Shown: piece by piece, positions 32,201 to 45,000 of the stretch
How positions within the stretch are numbered: position 1 is the first letter of the stretch
Layout of the letters: each line of letters begins with the position of its first letter
NCBI RefSeq assembly: GCF_000006565.2
Contig: NC_031468.1
Coordinates: 434,001 to 498,000 of the forward strand
DNA: 64,000 bases
Reading direction: 5' to 3'
From: Toxoplasma gondii ME49
Lineage: Eukaryota > Apicomplexa > Conoidasida > Eucoccidiorida > Sarcocystidae
Notes under the pieces: generated by a model
What the model was told of the DNA's origin: nothing
The model's input: only the letters and a program-made list of their open reading frames with translations
The model's database searches: none
Program-made: the position numbers and the translations under genes

Positions 32201-35200
32201 AGAAAACAAAGACCTCAAGATCTACACCAAAATACCAGTCCAAAGATGCAAGATCTGTTGCGCTTGTCTCAGCCTTCTTGGAGACTACGGGAGCCTCGGG
32301 GATGCCAAGTACACCTTTGAAGAGCCGATGACAAGCTAAAGTGACCATGAATTGCCCTGTCCTAGAGAGCGTTACACCCCGGACGGTCCTCGGTACGTTT
32401 TCCCCGTAATGCTATGGAACTAGAGAGAATTTAGGATACTACATGGGCAAAATCATGTGGTGAAAGGAACGCACACCCGCAGTCGCCCTGTCGACAGCCT
32501 GTCGCCGACAGAGAACGCAGACAGGTCTGAAAGCTTCTGACGAAAGACTCACCCTGTAGGCCCGAAGAGAAACGCATCCGACGGAGTGTCTTCAAACGAA
32601 TCTGAGCTTCCCACTTCGCGGATAGCGCGTCCAAAAGAGGAGCAGCCGCCCCCCGGCTGAACGTACACCGGACCGCACAGACAGATCATGCACGCTTCTG
32701 AGTGGAGTCCTCTTTTTCAACACCGCGCAACACGCCTGGAAACATCTTTCAGGAAGATTGTCAACAGACAGCTGTGCAGGGTTAAGGCCGTATGAGGAGG
32801 GTAGGCAATGCTCCACACCTTGCTGCCTGATGTGCGAAGTAAAGGAAACGACGAGAATCCACCAAAACCGAAAGATCTAAGGAAATACGCACCACTGAAG
32901 AAACTTAGCAAGCAAAGAAAACTCGGAAGAATCCGAGACCGCAAACGACACTCTGACGCACGGTAAAAGAGTCTCTGCTGGAGATACGATAAGGGATCGG
33001 GTGTCGATCAATTTTTCCTTCGTCACAAAAATTTAAGCAAGTTCTCGTCGGCGCCACACTCTTGAGATTCTTCAATAAGGAAATGTGGTGCTCTGTAGCT
33101 ACATGCTTTCCAGTGAACTGTATATCGCTCCGTTAATGCAATGGTACACAGCGTAACATCCTTTCCGAAAAAGCGACGGAGAAAAACACAGACGAACAGC
33201 ATCACAGCTGTCTCTTTCTCCGTTTTTTACTGCTTTCGCGAAGACCGAAGACCCCAAAAGAGACTCGGAAAAAAAACAGAGGGGAAGCCGCGTGCGGCTC
33301 ACAGCAGCGTCTGCTGATTCCCCTGTATTTCTGTAGTCTTACATCGGGGACCCTAATGTACAAGTAGCCGTTTTCGTCGAAATAGAGCTTTAGCAGTGGG
33401 ATCTCAAATTCTTTGCACGGGCATTCCCAGCGAGCCTCGTTCTAATTTTTAAAAGTGTAAAAATGGAAACGGACTACAATTCACAGAACCGACAAACGAA
33501 GTTGCGAATATGATGGAGCTGCTGCAGTGCGCGGCCATATTCACTAAGAAGTTGCTAGGGTGTGCTGAAAACTTTCTACGAGAGAAATCGTAATACTTGG
33601 TTTATTTCCGACATTCTCCACGTTCCCCTATCGCATCCACCACACATTTTTCCCCACTTTACTGAAGAAATCATCTTTTCTAAAAAATCAGCAGAATTGG
33701 AAAAAGGAGTTCCGACACCGTGTGGACAAGACGCCGGCCTGCTACGAGGCAAGAGAATCACAAAGAGAGAAGATGACAAAATCATTTCAGAGAACCGACT
33801 GCGTTTCGTGTGTCGGTTGTCGTCGTCTCGCTAAGAGTGTCTTGTCTACCATATTTCCATCTTTTGTTAACCTTTCTTCCTGGATTCATGCCTTCCTGTT
33901 CACCTTTTCCTCGCTCTCGTTTCGTGTCTTTCTGTTGGGTCTTCCCCTTTTTCGGTCCTCCGTAGGTCTCTGTTTCTTAAGTTCACCACGTCTTCTCTCT
34001 GTCATCTGTCTGCCCCGCTCTCTGTTTTCTCCTGGTCGCCTACCCTCGCGGCTGCAGTGTTCACTCTTGCGTACGGAGGTTTCCGCAGCTTGCCCGGGTC
34101 GACGGCGGCGCAGCCTTGGGCATGAACTAAGTAGCTGTAGAGCACTCGCATTACATCGTAGCCGTCGCTGAAGTCGTCCTTTCTTTGCCACTGCCTTCCC
34201 CTCTCCAGTGTCGCCTTCTCGTTCCTCTCCCTCTCGGCATGCGGGGCCTCCGAACTGTCGAGAGACTCCTGAAGAGCCTCGCTGTTCTCCGATGCCTCTG
34301 CATGCACACCTGCACGGACCTTGGAAACGCGCCTCGCGGATTCGGCAGAGGAAGCAGCAGCGTCCGCTGGAGGAGAGCCTTCCACTGTTCCTTTAGGGGG
34401 AGTGAAACTGTTTCCGTGTCGAGGAGAACCGGCGTCTCGACCCGAGAGGGCGGAACTCGACGGCGCGAAGTCGTTAGGACCCGAGGAGACGCTGAAGGAG
34501 AAAAAGAAGAAAAACAGGCAGCTGCACAGGCGCTTACCAACAGGGAGACCAAGCAAAGAGCGTCGAAGCGAAAGATACAGAACAAGAACACTCGCCTGTC
34601 AAGACAGGAATTCCAGAAGACACAACTTACCACCTCCAAGTCAAACTTGCGTACAGCTCCACATCAAAGACGTGCTCGAGTACACAACACAAATATATAT
34701 ATATATATATATGTATGTATGTGTATATGTATATGCATTTGATAGGTATTTAGACAAGAACAGTTCGGCTTTGGTGCACATCTGTTTACGCCCACTGAAC
34801 GGTGTACAGACCCTTGTATGTTATACCGGAGATGTCATCAGATTTCCGAGAAACTGCATTTTAAGAGCACAGGGAATGAAGTGAGGGTGAGGCCTTACTT
34901 GCTGAAGAGAAGACATCCATTCAACAGCAGGGCAGCGTGAAGAATGCACGGGAACTTGTTTTGCAGAACGGAGACAAAGGAAGGAAGATGGAGGTACGGG
35001 AGTCGGTCTAGCGGGCCGAAGTGGAAGCCGTCCACCCCTGCACAATTTACAAGAAAGTGAAGGACAGTCTAGACCGGTTTCTCTGCACAGAGTGTATGCA
35101 TCTCGTCACGACTGCCAGGACGCCTGTCGCCTTCTGCCGTGGTGTTTCTGTCTCCCCCTTGTCCCCCCCAGTTCAACACCTCCGGGTACGTACAGCCCGG

Positions 35201-38200
35201 CAGCGATGGGACTGCCAGTGAACCGGGTGACTTGACAAAACTGCACAGGCGCGCAGCTTGGATATTCCGATCCACGCTCTCGTCGATGTACACCGGTCGT
35301 CCCCTTGTCTTTTCTTCTGCGGTCTTGGCCATGTGTCTCGTCGCGGAACGCGTCTGGAACTCCGCTCCCCTCACCGCGGGTTCGCCTCTCTTCGCCGTCC
35401 CTCGTGTTTCCTCTGTGACTTTCCCCAGTTCAGGGCCGCACTGCACGCGTCCTCTCTGCATGCTGTGGCTACCTTACTGTGGAAGAGCGAGAGGTTCTGA
35501 GGATCAATGGTGTCCAGAAACGCGGGGCAGTAGTCCTCCACGAGGTCACTCAAATGCTGTCGGTTCCCGCGCTCGACAAACAGAGCGAATCTCCCGTGAA
35601 GCAGCCGAAAGTACTGGTAGAACTTGTCTAGAATCTGCAGCGCGCATGCATAAGGCAGAAACGGATCTGGCTGTCCGGAACGTTTCCAAACTCGGAAGTC
35701 GCTGTTCCTCCGACAGGCGTCCTGCAACGAACGCCCCCAAGAGCAGAGCGCGCAGATCTGGGCAAGCCCACGTTCCACTGTCACACGCAAACCGACTGTG
35801 TGTCTATTCACACGACGAAGACTGGACGCGCCTGCAGCCGCATGATCGGCGAGAGAACAGGGCGCGCAAACGCGGCGCGCGACACCCCCATTCCAGCCAG
35901 CCAGACGCCTCTTATCAGAGGACCAGCCGACTCTGAGAGCTGAAACACACAGGCAGCCAGCTGAAGCTTTTCTGTCTCCACCTTCGGGAGGGTGGCAGAC
36001 ACAACCCCCTGCATTCAGGTCTCTCCTTGTTGAACAGACATCGACCCACAACGTGAGTTCCTGCCTCCTGAAAAAAACGCTCACCACTTGCGTCGGTCGA
36101 CTCCGAGTTTTACAGAGAGTCAAGACTTTGTACGCAACGTGTGAAACAAAAGGCATCGCCATGGAAACACTGAAAGGGTGACTCTCTTCCACGCGAAAAC
36201 GTCTGTTTGACGTCAAACAGCTACACAAGAGACGACCGACTCGTGACCCGGTGACACAACGACAAGGGCGGGGTCCACACTCACGCCCATAAGAATGATT
36301 TCTTGGTTGTCTTCGTCGAGACCGCCAAAGTCAGCGAGTCTGTTCGCCTTCGCGTCGACGCCTCCCTTCACTCCTTCGCTGGTGGAGGCGGGTCCTCCAA
36401 GTTCGCATGCGTTGAAGACCTGCCGAACGAAAGCGACAGGGAAAAGCACCTTAAACAAGTCCCGGGGTCACGGGCAGCGCCGCGGCGCTGCATGGACAGA
36501 CGAACTCGGAACAGAAATGCAAGAAAGCCGAGACGCAACATTCAGAAGAAACTGAGACTAGGAACCGTTGTTTATTTCTCTGTTCGGCGCTCTGAAACTG
36601 CACGAGATCTCCACAGCCCACACAATAAGAGCTTGCGAAATCCGAGACCGAAGTCGAATTCCTGGGCAGGAGCTAGAACCCATCTGCCATAGAACTTGTC
36701 TGCCATCTTTGCAGCTCTTACGCTAGCACTGGTTTGACCGACTTTAGTTTAGCCGACGGATAAGCTGCAGTCTCCCGCGATTTACATGTGGATACTTAGG
36801 TTCCCTCCCTGTGTCAGTCGCACATGGCACATGCAGATACAGTAAGGTCGACAGATCCTTCCAAATCGGACAACTCAAAGTCTCGAGAGCGCCACGATAC
36901 GCAGAAGCACGGGCGTCCTTCACAGGCGGCCGGAAAAGCGAAGAGACACGCGCATGCAAAAGAGACCGATGGCTGCGAAACATGAGGCCTTGGCCTCTGG
37001 AAAAGCCGCTGTTCGCTCACAAGTGTCAGCCAGTAGTCAGGCTCCACTTCTTTGGTGACGACGACGTGAGCATCTGTGTAGATTGAACGAAGAGGGCCGG
37101 CGTCTCCACTGAATTGCCTAAGGGGAAAAAAGACGAGATGGATGCGCGACAGTACAATTAGACTCCTCTTCAAAACGCGGTCGAAATGTGGAGTACAGGT
37201 CTCCCACATTTCCGCTTCATATATATATATATATGAACCTGAATCTATGAACATACATATACATGACTATATTTTATATTTAGTTGATCGCATATATTTG
37301 GTTGAACACTCATGTAAGTAGACCTCGTGGGTGTGGTCCGCACGACAGAGGTGAAGTCTCAAGAGACGAAAAAGAAAGCAGACCTTGCAGACTGCTTTCG
37401 GAAGATAAAAATGAAATGCAAGAGTGTCGCCGATCCGGTTAGAGAACCCCTTGTGCGAGTTCGATCACATGGCTTCTCGCACTCTGTGACTGTCCTCACG
37501 ATGAAAAGAAACGCACTCGACTGCACTGTCTTATTTTTCACTTCCCCCTTCAGAATCTCCCCCCCAGTCTTCTTCTTTATGTCCTTTGGAGCCATTTCGA
37601 CTTCGGCTCTTCCGCCTCTCTGTGCTGGTGGTTCGTGGCGTTCGCCGGGCATCCCCGAGCCTCAAAGCCAACAAGAAGTTTCTCCAGCGCAGTATGCGAC
37701 TCGCCTGCAGCTCTTGCTGAAACTGCGGTGGACTCCACAGCTTCCGCCGAAACCCAGGCAGCAGCCCACACGCGGCCCTCAGACACGGTATCTCGGCAAA
37801 ACGCCTTTGAAAAAAAGTTTTCCCGCTCACTGTGTGAAGATCGTGAGTCCCTCGATGAGGCCGACGTGACTGCGTTTCTCCTCTGCGGGACGCGATGCAG
37901 GAAAGTAGAAGACGATTTTCGCTTCCTGAGCTCGTTCTTCGGCGCCCAGTTCCTCCTCTTCTTCGCTTTCGTGTCGGGCTTCAACTTCTCCCTGTGCAAA
38001 TGAAAACTCGTCGTCGGAGTCCTCGTCCTCGCCGCCGTCTTCTTCCGTGTGTCTGCGAGAAACGCTCTGGGAGCTCGGGGGTGTCGCTCTGCAGCCTGGT
38101 GCAGGAGCGGCCTTTCGCGGAGGCTCCAGCGTCGGACTGAAGAGAAAAATCGCCTCTACTCCGCTGTGAGGAACGGGGGGAGAACTGCACTCTTTCCTTG

Positions 38201-38357
38201 CCTGGAGCGAGCCGGAGAGAGTGGAGGACAGGCTCAACAAATCCGCAGCGGAGCTCGAGCTGAGAGGCGGCGGCGCCGACTTCGCGCCCTCAGCCGCAGC
38301 CGCGGAAGAACGCGAGAGCGCAGCCCTAGCCTTCACATTCGAGAGTGCAGAAAACAT
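29230..38357 (-). CDS. CCZ1: CCZ1, subunit of the MON1-CCZ1 Rab7 guanine nucleotide exchange factor
   Basis: Eleven exons: 38357-37831, 37117-37021, 36419-36285, 35634-35478, 35037-34899, 34491-34044, 33441-33343, 32656-32553, 31605-31473, 30991-30846 and 29863-29230 (2,619 nt, 872 aa), every junction in phase. CCZ1 landmarks appear in order. Longin domain 1: IFLFSPTLEPPR (70-81), KIVFYFP with HVGLIEGLTIFTQ, then DYWLTL and FYQYFRLLHGRF. Longin domain 2: FHFGPLDRLPYLHLPSFVSV and later YDVMRVLYSYLV. Longin domain 3: FLFGPTGASVFLP, the diagnostic YRFIYFNHVNRAVR, and the C-terminus SMDREFYVALDD...FANIF. Low-complexity inserts at about 90-145 and 352-470 and an acidic linker before the C-terminus enlarge it to nearly twice the human length (about 480). 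With MON1 it activates Rab7 for late endosome/vacuole maturation. The start is the ATG of MFSALSNVKARA. Confidence 0.92.
34690..34735. repeat. TA/TATG microsatellite in CCZ1 intron
   Basis: ATATATAT followed by GTATGTATGTGTATATG units, between CCZ1 exons 5 and 6. Confidence 0.85.
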
Positions 38358-41300
38358 CTTGCCCTGAGTGATGAAGAGGCGAAAGAAAACTGTTTAGCGC
38401 CCAGGTTCTTTACAGGACTCGTGTCCTTCCAAATGGACAGCTAAAGACTGGTACAAAGCAGGTAATAAAAGGGGTGGATTTCCATATCCCAAGGTCCTGC
38501 AGTTGCTGCACATCGACCGTTTTCAAGACGTGGAGATAGAAGAAGTCACGGGAGAACGCAGGGCTGGGCTTCCTGCGAACTGCGACTTGGTGACAACAGG
38601 CAGGGGTCGACGGAAGCGGGGTGAGGACGGAAGCACCGGAAGTGAAAAAGCTAGACAACCGGCGAATGAGACGAAGAGGGGAGAGCATGCATGTTGCACC
38701 TGAACAACCGGCAGAAAAGCTCGCGATTCACGACATCACGTGCGGCCGGCTTCACATAGGAGAGGACGGTCCGGCAACCGGAGGGCGCGGAAGCCCACGG
38801 GAATGGACGACGTTCGCGTTTGTGTGTGCGTGTGTGTGCAGAAGATGATCACGAAACCGGGTTCGCTTTGGTTATTTGGCCATCTGAATCGCCTCGAGTC
38901 TTTTCTATCAAAAATGACTGCTTTTTTAGAGGAAAGAAACATCCAGTTCCCAAGTTCTCCTGGTGGCTACTCCGTCAGCGTCGCGGTGTGCTGCTTCGGC
39001 AGAAGCCCAGCGATGGTGTAGAAACAACAGAGAAGGGAGGAAACGCGCTGAACAGAGCCGATCCTCGTCGTGCGAGAAGCACTAAGAAAAAAGGGAAAAG
39101 AAGAGTAGTTCTAGAGCGAACGTCCCCGACTTTCGCAGTTTCAGATATGAAAAACGCCGAGTTCCTCCCTGGTCGACCAAGCCGCGTCCGCACATGCGAA
39201 AGATGCAGAGGGCCAGCATGAATACGCAGGCTCTCCCAGGGAACGTGTAGCGTGCTTAGGGACAGCGAGAGCAGCCTCAGACTCCCAGTTTATCAAAAGA
39301 CAGAGCGAAAAACAAAGGGCAATTTCGGATTTCTCACTTTCCCGGGGAAGCAACCAAGCCCGGTCACCCTTCGGAGACCTACCCCGGCGCTCGCGCATGC
39401 GATCCCAATTGTTACCGTCTCTGTAGTTCTGAAAAGCTCGTTTTTGCGGCACAAGAGACAAGCTAGCCAAGTTTCGAGGCAGCAGAACAGTGTGAAATGA
39501 AGGACTACAGGAAATGCCAAAGGATAAAGTCGGACAAGCTGGAGTCCCAGCGATCCGCAAGTGTCGCGGTGCCTGGTTTGTCGTAGAAGTCTCGTGTTCG
39601 AAGTGGACTTAAGACAGAGTCAGGAGCAGCACTGTAGATTTCTGAATTGATGGATCGTGCCGACAAGATGCTACATGGTCTTCCTCTGCGTCTACTTAAA
39701 AGGACGCAGCTTGTAGGCAACCAAGTAACCGGAGAACCACGAACTCGACTCATTCCAGAATCCCAATGTACTACCCAAGTTTTTTTCGAGAGTCTCACCG
39801 TTTAAGGTATGCTGTTGGACAAAAAAGCGCTTCTACACACAGCCTGCTTTTGATGGCCTCGCAGAGGATGAAATATGTCGTCAGAGACTGCATTGCCACA
39901 CATTCTACAGATGAAACGTTGGAAAAGCAGAATCAACCAACAGAACAGGATAAAGACGCAAATATAGTCTTGAAGAGAGTCCTCGTCCTGGAAAAGCTAG
40001 ACAGCTTCAGATTGTCTACTTAGCTTTCTGTACCCCCAGCAAAACTGAACACTACTGGTCAGTTGAACAGTGAGTGCCGAAGCCTATGCTTGTCAGAATG
40101 TTTCTTGCTACCAAAAAATGGCACTTTGAAGGAGGTCCTGGTGAAAAACATTCAGTGTATGGACAGCGTTGGCGTCACACAGTCAGAACCCCTGATTCAA
40201 CAGATACGTACAGCGGCATGTCTTCTTTAAGCCCCATGCAAGGGAAAACAGATATGCCCTCTCCAGGTCAAAGCAGTGATGTTTGGTGCGCACGACTCTC
40301 GCATCCGCTTCTTTAAAGAACCCAACACAGCTTTTTTGAGATGGACCGCGAGGCAGCAGGCAAAGTGCCCCGCCTACCATGACTACAGATAACATGCGTA
40401 TTAGAAATGCAAAACATGCTCCCATAAGATGCTTCCAGTTCCCTACGGTAGATATTTTGCAGAGAATTACTGAGTCGTTTATCTGCTGAAGCATGCTTTT
40501 TGCTTTCCGGAATAGCGTGATTGCTGACGAACTCCCTCAGGCAGAAACTGTCCTTCGCGAGCTGCATAACCAAAGGAAAAATACTGCAAAAAGATCTTGG
40601 GAAAGAATCCCCGTAGTCCAACTGCTCTCAAAACGCGTTTTCGTTGGTGAGGTGTTTGCATCAAACCGCACGGTAGTTCGACCGTCGCTTCACATCATGC
40701 ATAGGGCAGGGCTAGTTTTGTGTGTTTTTTCGGGGTAAGAAATTGAACATTTCAACCAGTTTTGACACAGTAAGGATGTGTCGCCGTGGCCGCTTCGCTT
40801 GTCTGTAGCAACAAACAACTGTGTCCACGAACAGTAGAGGCGGCCGGTCGCCTCTCCTCTGTTAACGCGCACCAGGTTTGAAACCGAGAAAAAGAGAGAA
40901 TAAGGGTGTTGAGTTCGAGCGTGTAAAGACGACGTTAGGTGACTTTGGCGCGATATCTTGGCCTCCACTCTGCATTTGCATCCAAGCTATTCGATCTTCC
41001 AAACGCTTGTATTCCTCATTTTGTCAGGAACGTGTGACTGACGGGTAAAACTGTTTCTTTGGCCTACGGAACTAGAACCGATCTTCCCACGGATCGGCAA
41101 ACGCTGGACAGGAAAGAATTCTTTTTTTGGTCGGCACGCGGCGGTGAGGCCTCGTCCGCAATTTTGGAGTAGATACCAAGACAGCAGATTTATTCTACGG
41201 TCGAAGGACTTCGAAGGAAATCACTTCATGAGAGTGAGTGCACCAGGTGTCGGTTAAGAACAGTCAATGCGTGACACGCAAGTGACCCCAGTGTCTCGGG

Positions 41301-42048
41301 CGCTCTCGCAACCGTTGCAGAAAGGTTCTTTTTTCCCTCACTTGTTGCGGTCTTTTCACCCGTATTCTTCCGCGAGTTTTTGCAGGGCGCTTTTTTACAC
41401 AGGCATGCATCAGATTTTGTTCGAAGCAGACTTACGGGCTTTTTCCGTGTCGGCGAAAAACGCGGGAGCGTTCCCTGACATCCGCCCGTCTCCGTCCACC
41501 AGGGAGCTGGAGACATGGGCGCTGGTTGTGCCGAGCAACTGATTCGGGGTTTTGGGCAAAAAGAGCAGCGAGCTCCAAGCATTTTACCTTTTTTTGTTTC
41601 TATCTGTGCAGCACTTCTCGACTGTCCTGTACTTTTTGTCCAAATGTGTCTTTGGTACAACTGTTTTCGTTCAGGACGCCACTGACTCCTACGCCCTCTC
41701 CCGACCTCGTGAGTCAGTAGCCCTTCAGTGCGGCGCGTAGTGCTCTTTTGTCCTTCAGACGCCTGCTATCTTCAGCAACTATGGCGGCAGTTCACTGCCT
41801 GTGACCATGCCAGTCGGAGAGTCGGTTTCCCTCTAGACTTTGCTTGATTTTTGGCTGCACTGGCTTCTCTCCTGAGAAAACCGGCGGACTTTTTCCTCAT
41901 TTGAGACTCGTGTCGCGTCCAGGAACGTTCGTTCCAGGGCCAAAACTGGAGGTGCGCAAGTTAGCAGACTCACGGACACTCTCGGGCATACATCCGTTTT
42001 TGCCCCGGGACCGGCACAGCCATTTTTCCCCAAAAATCAGTTGAAGCC
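38358..42048. other. Intergenic region between divergent CCZ1 and monooxygenase genes
   Basis: It should hold both promoters and 5' UTRs. From about 39.5 kb the sequence becomes less GC-rich. I saw scattered frames of 60-145 codons on both strands, but none combines a good ATG, coding composition and splice logic. Confidence 0.55.
38685..38693. promoter_or_regulatory. GCATGCATG motif upstream of CCZ1
   Basis: The coccidian GCATGC promoter-type element lies 328 bases upstream of the CCZ1 start codon. Role inferred from position. Confidence 0.3.
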
Positions 42049-45000
42049 ATGGAGTCAACTGCTGCCCTTGCAATGACGCCACAGCCTCTCCTGTCGTCTC
42101 CGTACTCTTCTGGGAACCTGTCAAATGCGTCGCCTGCTGGTTCCTCTTTTCCTGTCGACCACACAAAAACTGGCCAAAAGCGGTCGCACTTCGGAGCCAA
42201 TAACTGCGTGGACGGCAGCGGGATAGAGTTTTCCTCTCTTCAAGTTGCAACAGAGTCGACGTGCTCGCCGACTGTTTCAGTCCCCGACTCTACTGCTGAG
42301 AGCGAATGCCCGCCGACGCCGTGCGGTGACTTAGGGGAAGGCGCAACAGTGGCCTCGCAGCCGCCTGCTGTGACATCGGACACTAATGTTGACGGCCAGA
42401 CAACAAGCGCCGCTCAACTGCACGGTCAAAGGTGTAGACTCGCTGCTCCTCCTCATCTCAGTGAATCGGGAGCAACTGCAAGCCAGCCCGCTTGCCATTC
42501 CGACCAACAGCGCGTCGATGTAGCCGTCATCGGTGCCGGCCTTGCCGGTTTAACTGCCGCGCTTGCAGTGCACAGAAAAACAGGGAGGGTTGTCCACGTC
42601 TATGAGAAGGAAGACGCGGACCAGTGGATTTCTTCGTCCTCTGCTGCATTTGGGGCCTCCCCCGGCTCACGGGGAGAAAGTGGAACACTGCAGGAAGAGT
42701 ACGAAGCCCGCGAAATATTGCTGCGAACAAATGGGTTGGACGCCCTAAGGTGCATAGATGAGCAGCTTGCATGTGATGTCTTGGAATGCGGGCACATTGT
42801 ATATTCCGACTGTCTCGACGTCTTCGACTTCGATGTGGAGGCCACTGCTTCCAGCTTGGTGTTTGGAATTTACTGGTCAGATCTCCAACAAATCCTCTAT
42901 AGACACTGCCAACAGTACCCGAACGGGATTTTTTTCTGCTTCAAAAAACATCTTAAATGTGCTCTGTCAAGCCACACCCCTCCACCTTCTTCCTCAGAAG
43001 CGGACTCCACAATGATTGTTTCCCTGTGCGCTTCCTCACTGTCGCCGCCGTCCACTGTCTCGACTGCGTCGTCAACTGGTACCCCAACTGCATCGTCACC
43101 CGGTTTCGTGAATTTTACGGGAGGTGGCGCTGAAAGTGGAGAATCTGACGCAAGTAAATGCTCCGGAAAGGGACGATCAAGGACCACCCATGATCCATCT
43201 CACCTTTCCCGTACGGAAAACTACAGCAGTAGTACAGCAGATAAACACAACGCGAGGGATTGTCCCCATGTGAAGCACGAAACCACACATAAGAAATACA
43301 GCGGCGTGTCCCTCTCTTTCTATAATGGTGGCGATGTCGAGGCAAAATTGGTGATCGGTGCGGACGGCCCCTGCTCCTCCGCACGCGGCGATTCTGATGA
43401 GCTCTTGCCTCACTACAGAGAAGACAGCACCGACGCATCTGCTGTGAAAATTCCTCTACAGCAGTCCCGGTAAGGAGGAAAAACTTGAGGCCGCATTCGT
43501 GCGCATCACAAGGATATGCCATGCGTGCCTTGCCTCATTGTGCTTGTTCGACCACGTTAGTGTCGAAACTCGAAGTGGTTCCCTATTCGTAGTGAAGTGT
43601 AACGCGTGAGGAGAATCCAGCCCACCCCAAGAGATTCTGAATTTCCTGTTGTTCTTCGCGATCACCGGGGCGTGGTGGACCCGTGTTCTCTGCTGCAAGA
43701 GCGCACATTACGTGTCTACAAGCCAAGCAGCACTTGTAGGTGGCTTTTGGGGTTGAGGAAACCGAGACAGATGCGCTTAGCTGTAAAAAAATTCTTGTTT
43801 TCCAGGTTTGATTGGCCGCGGATACAGTATCAGGGGCTCGCTGAAGTGAGTGTCGACGAGCCGGATCTGACTCGGAACATCTGGCTGTTTCACAAGGAAA
43901 CAGGGTCGCACATCTCCGTCATCAAAGCTCTCGGGCCCAATATCTTGACGTGGTCGATAACGCAGCAGGCCCAGGTATGTATCTTCCGCAAAAGCAGCCA
44001 AACTGAAAGTGATCAGATTGACAGCGTCCTCTGTCTTCACCAACCGTTTTGTGACGTTCGAAGTCTCTTCCAATAGCCGCCACATCAGTTTTTCTCAATA
44101 TTCGCGCTAGTTGAACAGGTGCCACATCGAATTACCAAAGGTCTTTCTGAACGTAGAAGCTTGCTAAACTTGCGAAATGTGTGCACGGTCGAACGCATGA
44201 GTCCGTCGACATGCTTTCTGTAGTACATATAGTCGGGGATTTGTCTTCGAGGAGTGACAATTTGTATGTCTTTATGGACACGTAGAGTCGAGGCTCGAAA
44301 AGAAATTACCCTGCTTCTGAAGCGGAGAGACGCCGCAGGTCAATATCGGCACAACTGAAGCAGGCTCCTCATGTCCCGGCCTTCTTACCTGTTCTGACTT
44401 GCAGGACTCTGAAGCAGCAGAAAACTCGCATGAAGTGAATGCAAAGCAGCGTGCGCTTTCTGTAGTTTCCAGTATTCTGAACGGCGCCACAGGCAAGGTA
44501 TGGATACGCACTTGCTGACAACTTTTTTCCCAACATTTCGGTGCCCCACTGACGTAGCAGCTGACACTGTAACTGGTATATCGGGTTTTTCTGCCAAGTT
44601 CTGCAGTGAAAAACGATTTCCGTTCTGTATACTCCAACTGCAAGATAAAACACCGACACTGCAGCCTGGCCGTTGGTGATACCAGATAATACTTGTTATA
44701 GTGAACGTGTTCTGGGGCACGACAACACGACGACAGGCCCCTTGCAACATACAGCACGGTCAGACTGTCACCGTGAACCATTAAACATTGCGGAAAGCCA
44801 AAGAATTTTTCGTTACCTGTCGCGACAGCAGCCAGGATGGGCTCTCGACGCTGTCTTTTCGCGCGCGCTCTGGGACATCTGTAAAAAGAATCAGAGCCAA
44901 TACAGGTGCGTGGGCCTCACGCCTATGCACGTCCGTTTGAGGTGTGTATACCATCACGGTTTCTCCAGGCCCGAAATGTGGCGGGACTGCTTCTTCGAGT

